Assembly (NCBI RefSeq): GCF_020447315.1
Contig: NZ_JAJADQ010000007.1
Span: forward strand, 282,856-346,855
Reading direction: 5' to 3'
Source: Hymenobacter nitidus
GTDB lineage: Bacteria; Bacteroidota; Bacteroidia; Cytophagales; Hymenobacteraceae
DNA: 64,000 bases
Shown: piece after piece, positions 15,790 through 23,988 of the stretch
Position numbering within the stretch: the first letter of the stretch is position 1
How the letters are laid out: every line of letters starts with the position of its first letter
Position numbers and translations under genes: made by a program
The notes under the pieces: generated by a model
What the model was told of the DNA's origin: nothing
Databases searched by the model: none
The model's input: only the letters and a program-made list of their open reading frames with translations

Positions 15790-18700
15790 ATGAAGCAACT
15801 TGCTTTTGGGTGGCTATGCGCGGTGGTGTTGGGACTCAGTGCCCCCGCGTGGGCTCAACAAACGAAAACCCCTGCCAAGCAGGCGCCCGCAGCGCCGGTG
15901 GCTCCTGCGTTGCCCAAGTTTACGGGCAAGCTCTCCAAGGAACCCGCGCAGTTCATCATCGACGTGCAGTCGATGATGGTGGCAACCAACAACGCGGCGG
16001 CCAAGGCCACTGGGGCCCGGCTGCAGCAGCTCTGGGCCAGCAACAAGCTCACAGCTACCCAGCAGGCGCGCATTGTGGAGATTTCGCAGCAGATGCTGGT
16101 GCGCAAATACAAGCCGCAGCCCGCCATTGCCGGCTTCTACCAGGGCATCACGGCCGGGGCTACCGTGCACAACTTCTCCGACAAGCAGATGGACGATTTC
16201 CTGGAGGTCGTGGTGAAAACCGTGAACCGGGAGGCTCTGGCCAATGCCGAGAAGTTCCTGGTCAGCTCCGGCGAGTTTCTGAATTCCAAGACCCTCTATA
16301 AGTCGCGCTACAACACCCTGCGCGTCATCGGCGGCACGTTCAGCTTCAGCTACAACGAGACGGACATGCCCCAGCCAACCCCGGCCCCGCGCCCCGCGGC
16401 GCCGGCTGCGGCTGTCATCACTCAGCCTTTGAACACCGGTACGGCTAAACCTGCTGCCAAGCCGGCGCCCAAGAAGAAGAGCAGCGACGGCTGGGACACC
16501 GGCGACGTGTGGAACACCGGCAGCGACGACGGCTGGGGCACGCCCAAGAAAAAAACGACGGCCAAAGCTCCCGCCAAAGCCACTACGGCCCCGGCGGCAG
16601 CGCCCGAGCCCGAACCCGCCTTTGACTCGGCCCCGGCCTACTACGATACCTACGTAGCCCCGGCTACGCGCGGCCCGGTGATGCTGATTAAGGACGCGGA
16701 CCTGTTTATGGCGACGGCCGGCGACTCTATTTTCCTGCGCAAAACCAGTGGCGTGGTGGTGCCCGGCACCAACCGCTTCATCGGGCAGGGCGGGCAGTAT
16801 GTGTGGTCGGTAAACCAGAACCTGGTGACGGCCGACCTGGTGAACTACGACTTCGACATGAGCAAGGCCGAATTCACGGCCCAGCCCGTCACGCTGACGT
16901 ACCCGGCCGTACTGGAAGCCCCGATTCAGGGCGCGTTTTCCTACAAGAGCGTGAAGAAAAAGACCGGAGCCACCGATACCGGCTACCCGCGCTTTATTTC
17001 CCTGACCAACGATGCCCGCGTAAAGAACATTGGCGAGAACATCCGCTACTTCGGGGGCTTTTCGCTGGCCGGCAGCCGCACGCTCTCGGCCTCGCTCGAC
17101 GGCAGCCTCTCGCGCATTATTGTGGACGTAGATGGCAAAACCAAGTTCCGGGCTTCGTCGCGGGCCTACCTGCTCGGCGATACGCTGATTTCGGCCGACC
17201 GCGCCGCCGTGACCATCTTCCAGGACAAGAGCGACTCGCTGACGCACCCCGGCGTGAAGCTGCGCTACTCCAAGAGCCGGCAGGTGCTGCAATTGGCCCG
17301 TGAGGATGGCCTCTACAAAACCACGCCCTACACGGACTCCTACCACCAGATGGAAATTGCGACGGAGCTGCTGACCTGGCCGCTCAAGACGCCCTACATC
17401 AACCTGGCCATCCTGACCGCCAAAAATCAGGTAACGGCCAACTTCGAGTCGAAGGAATTCTATACCAACACCCGCTACCAGCAGATTAAGGGCATTAATA
17501 AGCTGCACCCGCTGCAGCTGGTAGTGGGCTATAGCCAGCAGAATGGCAACGCCAAAACCTTCACGGTGCAGGACGTAGCCACGGCCCTGAAGGTGAAAGA
17601 GCCCAACGTGCGCTCGGCCGTAGCCGGCCTGGCCAAGGACGGCTACGTGCAGTGGAACCCCCAGACCGAGCAAATCGTGCTGCTGCCCAAGGCCATGCAC
17701 TACGTGAATTCGTCGCGGGGCAAGAAGGACTACGACCACATTGCCATTCGCTCCCTGTCGCCCTCGGGCAAGAATGCCACGCTGAACCTGGCGACCAACG
17801 ACCTGATTGTGCGGGGCGTAGACCGGTTCAACTTCTCCGACGACTCCATTACGGTGTTCGTGAAGCCCGACAGCAGCATCATCCGGATTCAGAAAAACCG
17901 GGGTGTGCTCTTCAACGGCACCGTGGTAGCCTCGGCCTTTATCTTCAAGGGCAAGGAGTTCAAGTTCGACTACGACGGCTTCTACGTGGATCTGGTCAAG
18001 ATTGACTCCATTATTGTAAAGGGCAAGGGCTCGAAAGGCTCGGTAATGAAGGCCCGCAAGGAAACCGACTTCGCCCTGACCAACAAGAACAAAACCTCGG
18101 CCGGCCGCCTCTACATCAACGCGCCCAACAACAAGTCGGGCCGCAAGCGGCTGGGGGCCTTCCCCTCGTTCGATGCCAGCACCGGAGCTTACGTGTTCTT
18201 CAACAAGCCCGAAGTACTGGGCGGCGCCTACGACACGACGGTCTACTTCGACATTCCGCCGTTTAAGATTGACTCACTCAATAACAAGAACCGCTCGGCT
18301 GTCGGCTTCAAGGGCACCTTTGTGTCGGGCAACATCATGCCCGAGTTCAAAACCAAGCTGAGTCTGCAGGACGATGGCTCCCTGGGCTTCGTGTACGACG
18401 TGCCCAAGGAGGGCTTCCCGCTGTATGGGGGCAAGGCCAAGCTGTTCAATAAAGTCGTGATGAGCAACCGCGGTATTCAGGGTGTGGGCGAGGTGAAATA
18501 CCTGACCGGCGACCTGTTCAGTGACCAGTTCATCTTCTACAAAGACTCGGTAGTAACGGTGGGTAAAACCGCGACTATTGCCGCCGGGCCGCTCAACGGG
18601 GTGGAATTTGCCAAGGTGTCGCTGTTGCCCGGCTACCAAATGAAGTGGGTAGTGAAGTCGGATTCGATGTACTTGAGCACGCCCCGCGACGGGCAGCCGA

Positions 18701-21135
18701 TGAAGTTCTACGCCGGCGACCATAACTACAAAGGCACCGCCATTCTGACCCCCGGCGGCCTCTACGGCGATGGCCGGATGGACGGCCCACAGTCGTTTAT
18801 CCGCTCCCGCCAGTTCGTGTTCAAGCCCAGCAGCTACACGGGCAAGAAGTCGACGCTGAGCATCAAGTCGGCCGAGCCGAACAAGCCCGCCCTGACGGCC
18901 AACGAGGTTGCCTTCAAGTACGACATCAAGCAGGGTTTCGCCGACTTCTCCCGCGAGGAGGGCAGCAAGGCCAGCATCGATTTGCCGTACTCGGAGTACC
19001 GCACCACGCTTAGCGGCGGTAAGTGGGACTTCAAGAAGAAAATAGTGCAGATGCGCGTAGCCGCCGGTGCCGACTCGTCGCGCTCCTACTTCTACTCCAC
19101 CAAGCCCGAGCAGAAAGGCCTGAAGTTCCGGGCCAGCACGGGCCAGTATGACCTGAGCCGCTACCGCCTCATTGCCGGCGGCGTGCCCTACATTGCCGCC
19201 GCCGACGCCTGGATTGAGCCCGACAGCAACAAGGTGTATGTGCTGGCCGGCGCTCAGATGCGCGCCTTCCAGAATGCCCGCATCACGATGGACACCCTGG
19301 CTAAGTACCACAACCTGTACAAGGGCGAAATCAAGATTCAGTCGCGCACCTCGTTTATGGGCAATGCCCTGTACAGCTACAAGAACGCCTCGGCCGATTC
19401 CTTCGCCATCAAGTTCACCAACTTCGCCGTCGACTCGGCGGCGGTGCTCGGTGGCCGGGGCAAGGCCCTGGCCGGCAAAGGGGGCAAAGGCATCCTGAAG
19501 AAGAGGGACGACGAGGGTACACCGTTCGCGCCGCCTACCACGGCCGTTGCCACCATTCAGGCCACCGACAAGTTCCACCTGGCGCCCCGCATTGCCTACC
19601 GCGGGGCCGTGAACCTGAACTCGCAGAAGCGCGGCTTCACCTTCGACGGCCAGAGCCGCCTGGAGTTCAGCAAGAGCGCGGCGGCCTCGGAGTGGTTTCC
19701 GGTGCAGGACAGCATTGACCCCAAAGGCATCCGCATCAAGCTCATGGAGCCCAAAACCGACGATGGTACGCCCATGGTATCGGGCTTCTATCTCTCCGAT
19801 GCTACGGCGAAGGTGTACCCGCTGTTCGTGGCCGCCAAGCCCGGTATTACCGATATGAACCTGTATCAGGTCGACGGTATTCTGAGCTTCGATTCTAAAA
19901 AGGGCGACTACACCATCACCCGCAACGACCTTTCGGACCCGAACGTGTACGAGGGCAGCGTGATGACCCTGCACGACTCAACCGGCGCCATCGACTTCCG
20001 GGGCAAGGTGCAGCTGGTCAATTCCAACAAGGACTACACGGTGCAGTCGGCGGCGGTGGGCTATGCCAAACCCGACAGCAGCATCTACCACCTCGATACC
20101 TTCATGACCTTCGACATCAACCTGCCCGAAAAGGCCGTCGAAGCCATGGGAACCGATATGGCCACCAACACCAAGGGCCTGAGTGAAGCCCTGGACGGCT
20201 CGCCGGCCCTGATGTACAAGATGGGCGAGTTCATTGGCAGCAAAGGCGTGCAGAGCTACATGGACCGCAAAGGTGGCTACACGCCGCTGCAGAAAGTGTC
20301 GGCCAAGTTCCTGCACACTCTCGTGCTGAGCAAGGTTGATCTGCGCTGGTCGGAGAAGTTCAAGGCCTGGTACTCGGTGGGTAAGATTGGCCTGGTGAGC
20401 GTTGGTAAGAAGGACATCAACGCCATGATTGACGGCTACATCGAAATCAAAAAGGAAAGCACCGGCGACGCGGTGGAAATGTACCTGGAGGCCGAGCCCC
20501 AGACCTGGTACCACCTGCGCTACTCCAACAACGTGCTGCTAACCAAAGCCCAGCACGGCTCTTACGACGAAATCGTGGGCTTCAAGGCCAAAGGCGACTA
20601 CAACACGGCCACGGAGTACGGCTTCTACCTCGGCGACGAGCAGGAGAAGGACCTCTTCACCCGCCACTTCCGCAAAGACTACCTCGGCGACAACAGCAAG
20701 CCCAAAGCCGCGCCGCCCCGTCCCGTGAGCAACGGCAACTTCGACTTCATGGAGGACAACAAGAAGAAGAAAAAGAAGGAGAAGGATGCCGCCTTCGACG
20801 ACGGCAGCCAGCCCGCCGCCGATGCCCCGGTGGAGGAGTCTTCGTCCAAGAAGAAAAAGAAGGACAAGGATGCCGCCGCGGCTGATGCTGCTGCCGACCC
20901 CGCTGCCGCTCCGGCCGAAGACACCGGCAAGAAGAAAAAGAAGGACGCCACCGAGCAAGCCGCCACCCCCACCGACCCACCCGTGGACCAGGGCAAGACG
21001 GCCGCCGAAATGAAGAAAGAAGAAGCCGCCAAAGCCAAGGAGGCCGAGAAGCTCAAGAAAGAAGAGGAGAAGAAGGCTAAGGAAGCCGAGAAAAAGAAGA
21101 AGAAAAACGAGGACGACCCCTTCGGCGACTCATAA
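15790..21135 (+). CDS. Giant exported protein of unknown function (1781 residues)
   Basis: A signal peptide (MKQLAFGWLCAVVLGLSAPAWAQ) is followed by an Ala/Pro/Lys linker. A helical region (about 45-190) is followed by a low-complexity stretch (about 195-285) with repeated DGWDTG/DDGWGTPKKK. A very long beta-rich region comes next (about 290-1640; many short strands such as DGSLSRIIVDVDG, FKGKEFKFDYDGFYVDL and GEVKYLTGDLF). The tail (about 1655-1781) is almost entirely Lys/Glu/Ala with five KKKKK clusters and ends DDPFGDS. At about 587-635 the sequence TVQDVATALKVKEPNVR, then SAVAGLAKDGYVQW, looks like a winged-helix fold, unusual in an exported protein. I do not recognise the family. It follows prmA by 29 bases and may be cotranscribed with it. 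Confidence 0.85.
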   Translation: MKQLAFGWLCAVVLGLSAPAWAQQTKTPAKQAPAAPVAPALPKFTGKLSKEPAQFIIDVQSMMVATNNAAAKATGARLQQLWASNKLTATQQARIVEISQQMLVRKYKPQPAIAGFYQGITAGATVHNFSDKQMDDFLEVVVKTVNREALANAEKFLVSSGEFLNSKTLYKSRYNTLRVIGGTFSFSYNETDMPQPTPAPRPAAPAAAVITQPLNTGTAKPAAKPAPKKKSSDGWDTGDVWNTGSDDGWGTPKKKTTAKAPAKATTAPAAAPEPEPAFDSAPAYYDTYVAPATRGPVMLIKDADLFMATAGDSIFLRKTSGVVVPGTNRFIGQGGQYVWSVNQNLVTADLVNYDFDMSKAEFTAQPVTLTYPAVLEAPIQGAFSYKSVKKKTGATDTGYPRFISLTNDARVKNIGENIRYFGGFSLAGSRTLSASLDGSLSRIIVDVDGKTKFRASSRAYLLGDTLISADRAAVTIFQDKSDSLTHPGVKLRYSKSRQVLQLAREDGLYKTTPYTDSYHQMEIATELLTWPLKTPYINLAILTAKNQVTANFESKEFYTNTRYQQIKGINKLHPLQLVVGYSQQNGNAKTFTVQDVATALKVKEPNVRSAVAGLAKDGYVQWNPQTEQIVLLPKAMHYVNSSRGKKDYDHIAIRSLSPSGKNATLNLATNDLIVRGVDRFNFSDDSITVFVKPDSSIIRIQKNRGVLFNGTVVASAFIFKGKEFKFDYDGFYVDLVKIDSIIVKGKGSKGSVMKARKETDFALTNKNKTSAGRLYINAPNNKSGRKRLGAFPSFDASTGAYVFFNKPEVLGGAYDTTVYFDIPPFKIDSLNNKNRSAVGFKGTFVSGNIMPEFKTKLSLQDDGSLGFVYDVPKEGFPLYGGKAKLFNKVVMSNRGIQGVGEVKYLTGDLFSDQFIFYKDSVVTVGKTATIAAGPLNGVEFAKVSLLPGYQMKWVVKSDSMYLSTPRDGQPMKFYAGDHNYKGTAILTPGGLYGDGRMDGPQSFIRSRQFVFKPSSYTGKKSTLSIKSAEPNKPALTANEVAFKYDIKQGFADFSREEGSKASIDLPYSEYRTTLSGGKWDFKKKIVQMRVAAGADSSRSYFYSTKPEQKGLKFRASTGQYDLSRYRLIAGGVPYIAAADAWIEPDSNKVYVLAGAQMRAFQNARITMDTLAKYHNLYKGEIKIQSRTSFMGNALYSYKNASADSFAIKFTNFAVDSAAVLGGRGKALAGKGGKGILKKRDDEGTPFAPPTTAVATIQATDKFHLAPRIAYRGAVNLNSQKRGFTFDGQSRLEFSKSAAASEWFPVQDSIDPKGIRIKLMEPKTDDGTPMVSGFYLSDATAKVYPLFVAAKPGITDMNLYQVDGILSFDSKKGDYTITRNDLSDPNVYEGSVMTLHDSTGAIDFRGKVQLVNSNKDYTVQSAAVGYAKPDSSIYHLDTFMTFDINLPEKAVEAMGTDMATNTKGLSEALDGSPALMYKMGEFIGSKGVQSYMDRKGGYTPLQKVSAKFLHTLVLSKVDLRWSEKFKAWYSVGKIGLVSVGKKDINAMIDGYIEIKKESTGDAVEMYLEAEPQTWYHLRYSNNVLLTKAQHGSYDEIVGFKAKGDYNTATEYGFYLGDEQEKDLFTRHFRKDYLGDNSKPKAAPPRPVSNGNFDFMEDNKKKKKKEKDAAFDDGSQPAADAPVEESSSKKKKKDKDAAAADAAADPAAAPAEDTGKKKKKDATEQAATPTDPPVDQGKTAAEMKKEEAAKAKEAEKLKKEEEKKAKEAEKKKKKNEDDPFGDS

Positions 21136-21157
21136 CCTTCTTAGCTCTCCAAGTTAG

Positions 21158-21195
21158 AACAGCCCCGCCCGGATTCCGGTGCGGGGCTGTTTGTT
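21158..21195 (+). terminator. Terminator of the giant gene
   Basis: AACAGCCCCGC (21158-21168) pairs perfectly with GCGGGGCTGTT (21181-21191), followed by TGTTT. Confidence 0.85.
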
Positions 21196-21229
21196 TGGGT
21201 TAGGTTCAGCTTATCTTATAGATGAGAAC

Positions 21230-21330
21230 GTCATGCTTGATCTGTCGTCCGCTTGTCGAAGCATCTCTACCGCAGTAGTAATCAGATTTACCATTGCAGT
21301 AGAGATGCTTCGATAAGCTCAGCATGACGG
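21230..21330. repeat. Dispersed GTCATGCT inverted repeat
   Basis: The left arm (21230-21270: CGTCATGCT ... TTGTCGAAGCATCTCTAC) is the reverse complement of the right arm (21299-21330), apart from an 11-base length difference and one substitution in the middle. The arms enclose about 28 bases. The CGTCATGCT end and AAGCTCAGCATGACGG recur at 7936-7980. Repeats of this kind are frequent in Hymenobacter intergenic DNA, as I recall; no transposase is present. Confidence 0.8.
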
Positions 21331-21463
21331 GTGGGGTTTGTAAAATGCACGCTGCGGCGCGGTAAGGCCCAGCTTAGGGGAACAGCGCAACCCGGAAAAT
21401 TTGCGTACAAGCCTGCCAAAGGCCCTTATCTTTGGCCGCACCGCTCTGTTCCGCCCTGTTCCT

Positions 21464-22102
21464 ATGAACCTTCCTATTGTCATTGCCCTGCTCGTGGCCG
21501 CCTACCTGCTTGGCTCCATCCCCACCGCCCTGTGGGTCGGGCGCCGCTTTTTCGGTCTCGACATTCGGGAGCATGGCTCGGGCAACGCCGGGGCTACCAA
21601 CACCTTCCGGGTGCTGGGCAAAAAGCCCGGCTCCGTAGTAATGGCCATCGACGTGCTCAAGGGCTGGGCCGCCACTATGATGGCCACCGTCATGCTCAAC
21701 CAGGGCGCCATCCAGCCCGACCAGCTCCTGTACTTCCAGCTGGCCTGCGGGGTGCTGGCCGTTGTGGGCCACATCTATCCGATTTTCGCGCAGTTCCGCG
21801 GGGGCAAGGGCGTGGCCACGGTGCTGGGCATGATGCTGGCCATTGCTCCGGCCACGGTGGGTGTCTGCATTCTGGTGTTCCTGGTGATGCTGTTCATCTT
21901 CCGCTACGTGTCCTTGGCCAGCATGTCGGCGGGCGTGGCCTTTGCCCTGCTGCAACTGCTGCCCGCCTTCCGCCCCGACAACGTATTGCTGCTCTACTTC
22001 GGCTTCATCCTGGCCGCCCTGCTCATCTACACCCACCGCGCCAACATCGGCCGCCTACGCGCCGGCAACGAAAGCCGCGTGCCGCTGTTCGGGCGGAAGT
22101 AG
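21464..22102 (+). CDS. plsY: Glycerol-3-phosphate acyltransferase PlsY
   Basis: 212 residues from ATG 21464 (MNLPIVIALLVAAYLLGSIPTA). PlsY transfers an acyl group from acyl phosphate to glycerol 3-phosphate, the first acylation step of phospholipid synthesis, in the inner membrane. All three conserved loops are present: GSIPTALWVGRRF, GSGNAGATNTFRVLGKKPG and GHIYPIFAQFRGGKGVAT. There are five to six hydrophobic segments. A TATCTTTG promoter-like box lies at 21427-21434, 29 bases before the start. Its partner PlsX is not in the window. Confidence 0.96.
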   Translation: MNLPIVIALLVAAYLLGSIPTALWVGRRFFGLDIREHGSGNAGATNTFRVLGKKPGSVVMAIDVLKGWAATMMATVMLNQGAIQPDQLLYFQLACGVLAVVGHIYPIFAQFRGGKGVATVLGMMLAIAPATVGVCILVFLVMLFIFRYVSLASMSAGVAFALLQLLPAFRPDNVLLLYFGFILAALLIYTHRANIGRLRAGNESRVPLFGRK

Positions 22103-22129
22103 GGCAGATACATTTCAAGCCGCAAAGCT

Positions 22130-22504
22130 ATGATCAGTGTACCAGGGCCATTTACTAGAGCAAAGGAAGCAGCTCTAATCGTCGTTGAAGATGATCATAC
22201 CGAGCTGTGGTTTATAGTGGCGGATATCAGAAAAGAGTTTCCGGAGGCTTCCAAAAATGAACTGCAGGAACTGACGAAACGCATAGTCGAGGAACTGATG
22301 GCGAACCACGGGGTCAAAATACTGGACGTGGAGACCGAATGGCCCTTGCCTCTTGATAGCCAACAGGGAGGCCGGATGGTTGACGAGTTATTTTCTAAAA
22401 TTAAAGATCTGCCTGACATGGGGAACGGGTTCTGGTTGGGCATTCCTGACCCAGCCCCAGCGGGGCGACATATCGGTAGCACCGCCGATACCCTGAGAAT
22501 TTAA
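22130..22504 (+). CDS. Small hypothetical protein whose C-terminus lies in a repeat
   Basis: 124 residues, cytoplasmic, with no recognised family. The segments IVVEDDHTELWFIVADIRKE, ELQELTKRIVEELM and ILDVETEWPLPL suggest a small alpha/beta fold. Base composition is clearly lower in GC than in the neighbours. The last 20 or so codons (PDPAPAGRHIGSTADTLRI) are read from the inverted repeat at 22451-22615, so the original C-terminus may have been replaced when the repeat arrived. It begins 27 bases after plsY. Size and composition recall stray immunity or accessory genes, but there is no toxin next to it. Confidence 0.55.
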   Translation: MISVPGPFTRAKEAALIVVEDDHTELWFIVADIRKEFPEASKNELQELTKRIVEELMANHGVKILDVETEWPLPLDSQQGGRMVDELFSKIKDLPDMGNGFWLGIPDPAPAGRHIGSTADTLRI

Positions 22505-22615
22505 AGCCCCAGCGGGGCGACACAAATCGTTGGTTCGAACGTGTTGCCCCGCTGGGGCTTTTACCATTCAATTTCAGGTTTTCTTTCTACCGATATGCCG
22601 CCCCGCTCGGGCTGG
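22451..22615. repeat. 165-bp inverted-repeat element with internal hairpin
   Basis: The outer arms 22451-22479 and 22587-22615 match as inverted repeats at 27 of 29 positions (CCAGCCC.AGCGGGGCGRCATATCGGTAG shared, split here: CCAGCCC, AGCGGGGCG, CATATCGGTAG). An inner hairpin AAAGCCCCAGCGGGGC / GCCCCGCTGGGGCTTT lies at 22503-22562, and its stem repeats the GCCCCAGCGGGGCGACA of the outer arms. There is no transposase, so it is best described as a MITE- or REP-like element. The inner hairpin may also terminate transcription. Confidence 0.8.
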
Positions 22616-22643
22616 TGCCGGCCCTGCAACTTATCAATACCGG

Positions 22644-22814
22644 CTACTTCCGCTTGCGCCGCGCCTGGTACCCGTAGAGCGAGTATCCAAAGATAAATAC
22701 CACCAACAGCGCGAATATCAGGTAGCCCCGCTGCCGTTCGGCCAGTGAAGCACCACTACTCCCGTGGCCGTAGGAGAAAGGGTTTATACCAAGCATCAGA
22801 GTAAGGAAAAACAT
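22644..22814 (-). CDS. 56-residue single-span membrane protein
   Basis: ATG at 22814 (CAT at 22812-22814), stop TAG at 22644-22646. The protein starts MFFLTLMLGINPFSYG, has a hydrophilic stretch (SLAERQRG), one hydrophobic helix of about 20 residues (YLIFALLVVFIFGYSLYG) and a strongly basic end (ARRKRK). Charge distribution suggests the C-terminus is cytoplasmic. A promoter-type box TATCTTTA sits four bases upstream of ATG, the same arrangement as in tsaB, which suggests a leaderless message. No family is recognised. The clean membrane topology and promoter support a real gene, although it is short. Confidence 0.6.
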   Translation of the reverse strand: MFFLTLMLGINPFSYGHGSSGASLAERQRGYLIFALLVVFIFGYSLYGYQARRKRK

Positions 22815-22818
22815 GTGC

Positions 22819-22826
22819 TAAAGATA
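22819..22826 (-). promoter_or_regulatory. TATCTTTA -7 box four bases before the small membrane protein
   Basis: Read on the minus strand, TATCTTTA is followed by GCAC and then ATG. It matches the Bacteroidota -7 element TAnnTTTG at seven of eight positions. Transcription would begin at or close to the start codon. Confidence 0.45.
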
Positions 22827-22972
22827 CACCAGCAGCTCCCAAACCAGCTCCCGTAACTCCTGAAGCACCAGCCACTGTAGCGCAACACCTACTTAGGCCA
22901 CCCGAAACCACCCGCGTAGCCTCCCAAGCCCCGCTCGCCGCGCCCGAAGCTTCGGAAATACCTCTTTTTATC

Positions 22973-23140
22973 TCTTCGGTCGTCCTTTCCAGCGCTTTGG
23001 TCATCCTGGATGAGGCTTCGAGCGGGCTTGATGGACCTTCGGGTGGGCTGCCATAGGCTTCGGGTATTCTTGTTACGGCTTGGGTCGGGCTGGCTGAGAC
23101 TTCGGTGAGTCTTTGCGGGGCTTCGGGTGGGGTGTGGGGG
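22973..23140. repeat. 21-bp tandem repeat, eight degenerate copies
   Basis: Units start at 22973, 22994, 23015, 23036, 23057, 23078, 23099 and 23120, exactly 21 bases apart, each beginning with a variant of GCTTCGGGT. On the minus strand the repeat is open in one frame and encodes degenerate heptads such as TEVSASP, TQAVTRI, PEAYGSP, LEASSRM, TKALERT. The frame continues to a stop at 22756-22758 (ending LLRPRE) and overlaps the small membrane protein. An ATG exists at 23004 but only in mid-repeat, and the upstream end has no clear start, so I list it as a repeat, not as a gene. Confidence 0.7.
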
Positions 23141-23155
23141 CTAGGATAGGCGGGT

Positions 23156-23214
23156 GAAAAAGAATAGCTTACACCCAGCCGACTATCGGTGTGGTAGCCG
23201 GATTATTCTTTTTC
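23156..23214. repeat. 11-bp inverted repeat upstream of the 227-residue gene
   Basis: GAAAAAGAATA (23156-23166) and TATTCTTTTTC (23204-23214) are exact reverse complements, with an inner ACACC/GGTGT pairing. It ends 22 bases before the start at 23237. It may be a regulatory hairpin or the boundary of the repetitive stretch. Confidence 0.6.
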
Positions 23215-23236
23215 TAACCCTATTATCTGTTGTTGT

Positions 23237-23920
23237 ATGAATGCCAAGAATCCCGTGGCCGAGTATCCTTTTACCCAAGCCGAGCTGTGGCAGCGCTGCC
23301 TCGACGTGCAACCCTCCCTGGACCGCGACGCTGCCGTGCTGGCCGGGCGCGGCGTGACGGCGGCCCGCATCAATAAGCTGAAGGCCGACACCGCCGAGTT
23401 TGGCGAAATGGAGCCTGATACGGTGCTGGTGCAGGAAGGCGCCGCCGTGACAGAAGAAAAAGATGAGGTAGCCGAGGCCCTGCAAACCAGCATGCAGCAG
23501 GTGATAAGCATTATCGGGCTGAAGGATGAGCCGCGCACAGCCCGTTACAAGCGTTTTGGCGTGTCGGACGTGATGAACCTGCCGGAAGCTAAGCTGCACC
23601 TGGCCGCTACCATGCTGGTGAAGCAGGGCCGCAAGTACCTGGAGGAATACCAGGCCGAGGGCCTGACGGCGGCTATGCTCGATACCGTGGAAAAGAACAA
23701 CGCGGCCTTCGTGGAGGGCCTCACCGAGCGTAAGGAAGCCGAAAACACCCGTAGCGGGGCCACCCGGGCCCGGGTGCTGTTCGGCAACGGCCTCTACCGG
23801 CAGTTGGTGCAGCTCTGCGCCGCCGGCAGTTCCTACTGGAAGCTGACCGATGCCACCAAGGCCCGCGAATACGTGGTAGATGCTTCGGTGGCGGAGCCCA
23901 CGGAGGCCCGCCCGAACTGA
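23237..23920 (+). CDS. Hypothetical helical protein, 227 residues
   Basis: Soluble, mainly alpha-helical and charged, with no signal peptide or membrane segment. Recognisable stretches are QAELWQRCLDVQPSLDRDAA, INKLKADTAEFGEMEPD, ARYKRFGVSDVMNLPEAKL and LFGNGLYRQLVQLCAAG. Its make-up resembles small DNA- or cell-division-related helical proteins of Bacteroidota that have no assigned function; I cannot name a family. Composition is like the genome average. A bidirectional terminator separates it from the convergent gene. Confidence 0.7.
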   Translation: MNAKNPVAEYPFTQAELWQRCLDVQPSLDRDAAVLAGRGVTAARINKLKADTAEFGEMEPDTVLVQEGAAVTEEKDEVAEALQTSMQQVISIIGLKDEPRTARYKRFGVSDVMNLPEAKLHLAATMLVKQGRKYLEEYQAEGLTAAMLDTVEKNNAAFVEGLTERKEAENTRSGATRARVLFGNGLYRQLVQLCAAGSSYWKLTDATKAREYVVDASVAEPTEARPN

Positions 23921-23934
23921 GCGGCCGAAAAGCC

Positions 23935-23972
23935 AAACGCCCCGGTTGCCTTGCGGCGGCCGGGGCGTTTTG
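23935..23972. terminator. Bidirectional terminator
   Basis: AAACGCCCCGG (23935-23945) pairs perfectly with CCGGGGCGTTT (23960-23970) between two convergent genes. Confidence 0.85.
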
Positions 23973-23988
23973 GTAAAAGGGCGGTGGG

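Noticed and set aside
15814..17739. 641-residue minus-strand frame
   Set aside because: Antisense to the giant exported protein; composition is Arg/Gly/Leu-biased with no motif.
18274..19974. 566-residue minus-strand frame
   Set aside because: Antisense to the same giant gene; no start context or domain.
22530..22748. 72-residue plus-strand frame
   Set aside because: Overlaps the inverted repeat and is antisense to the small membrane protein, which has better coding character.
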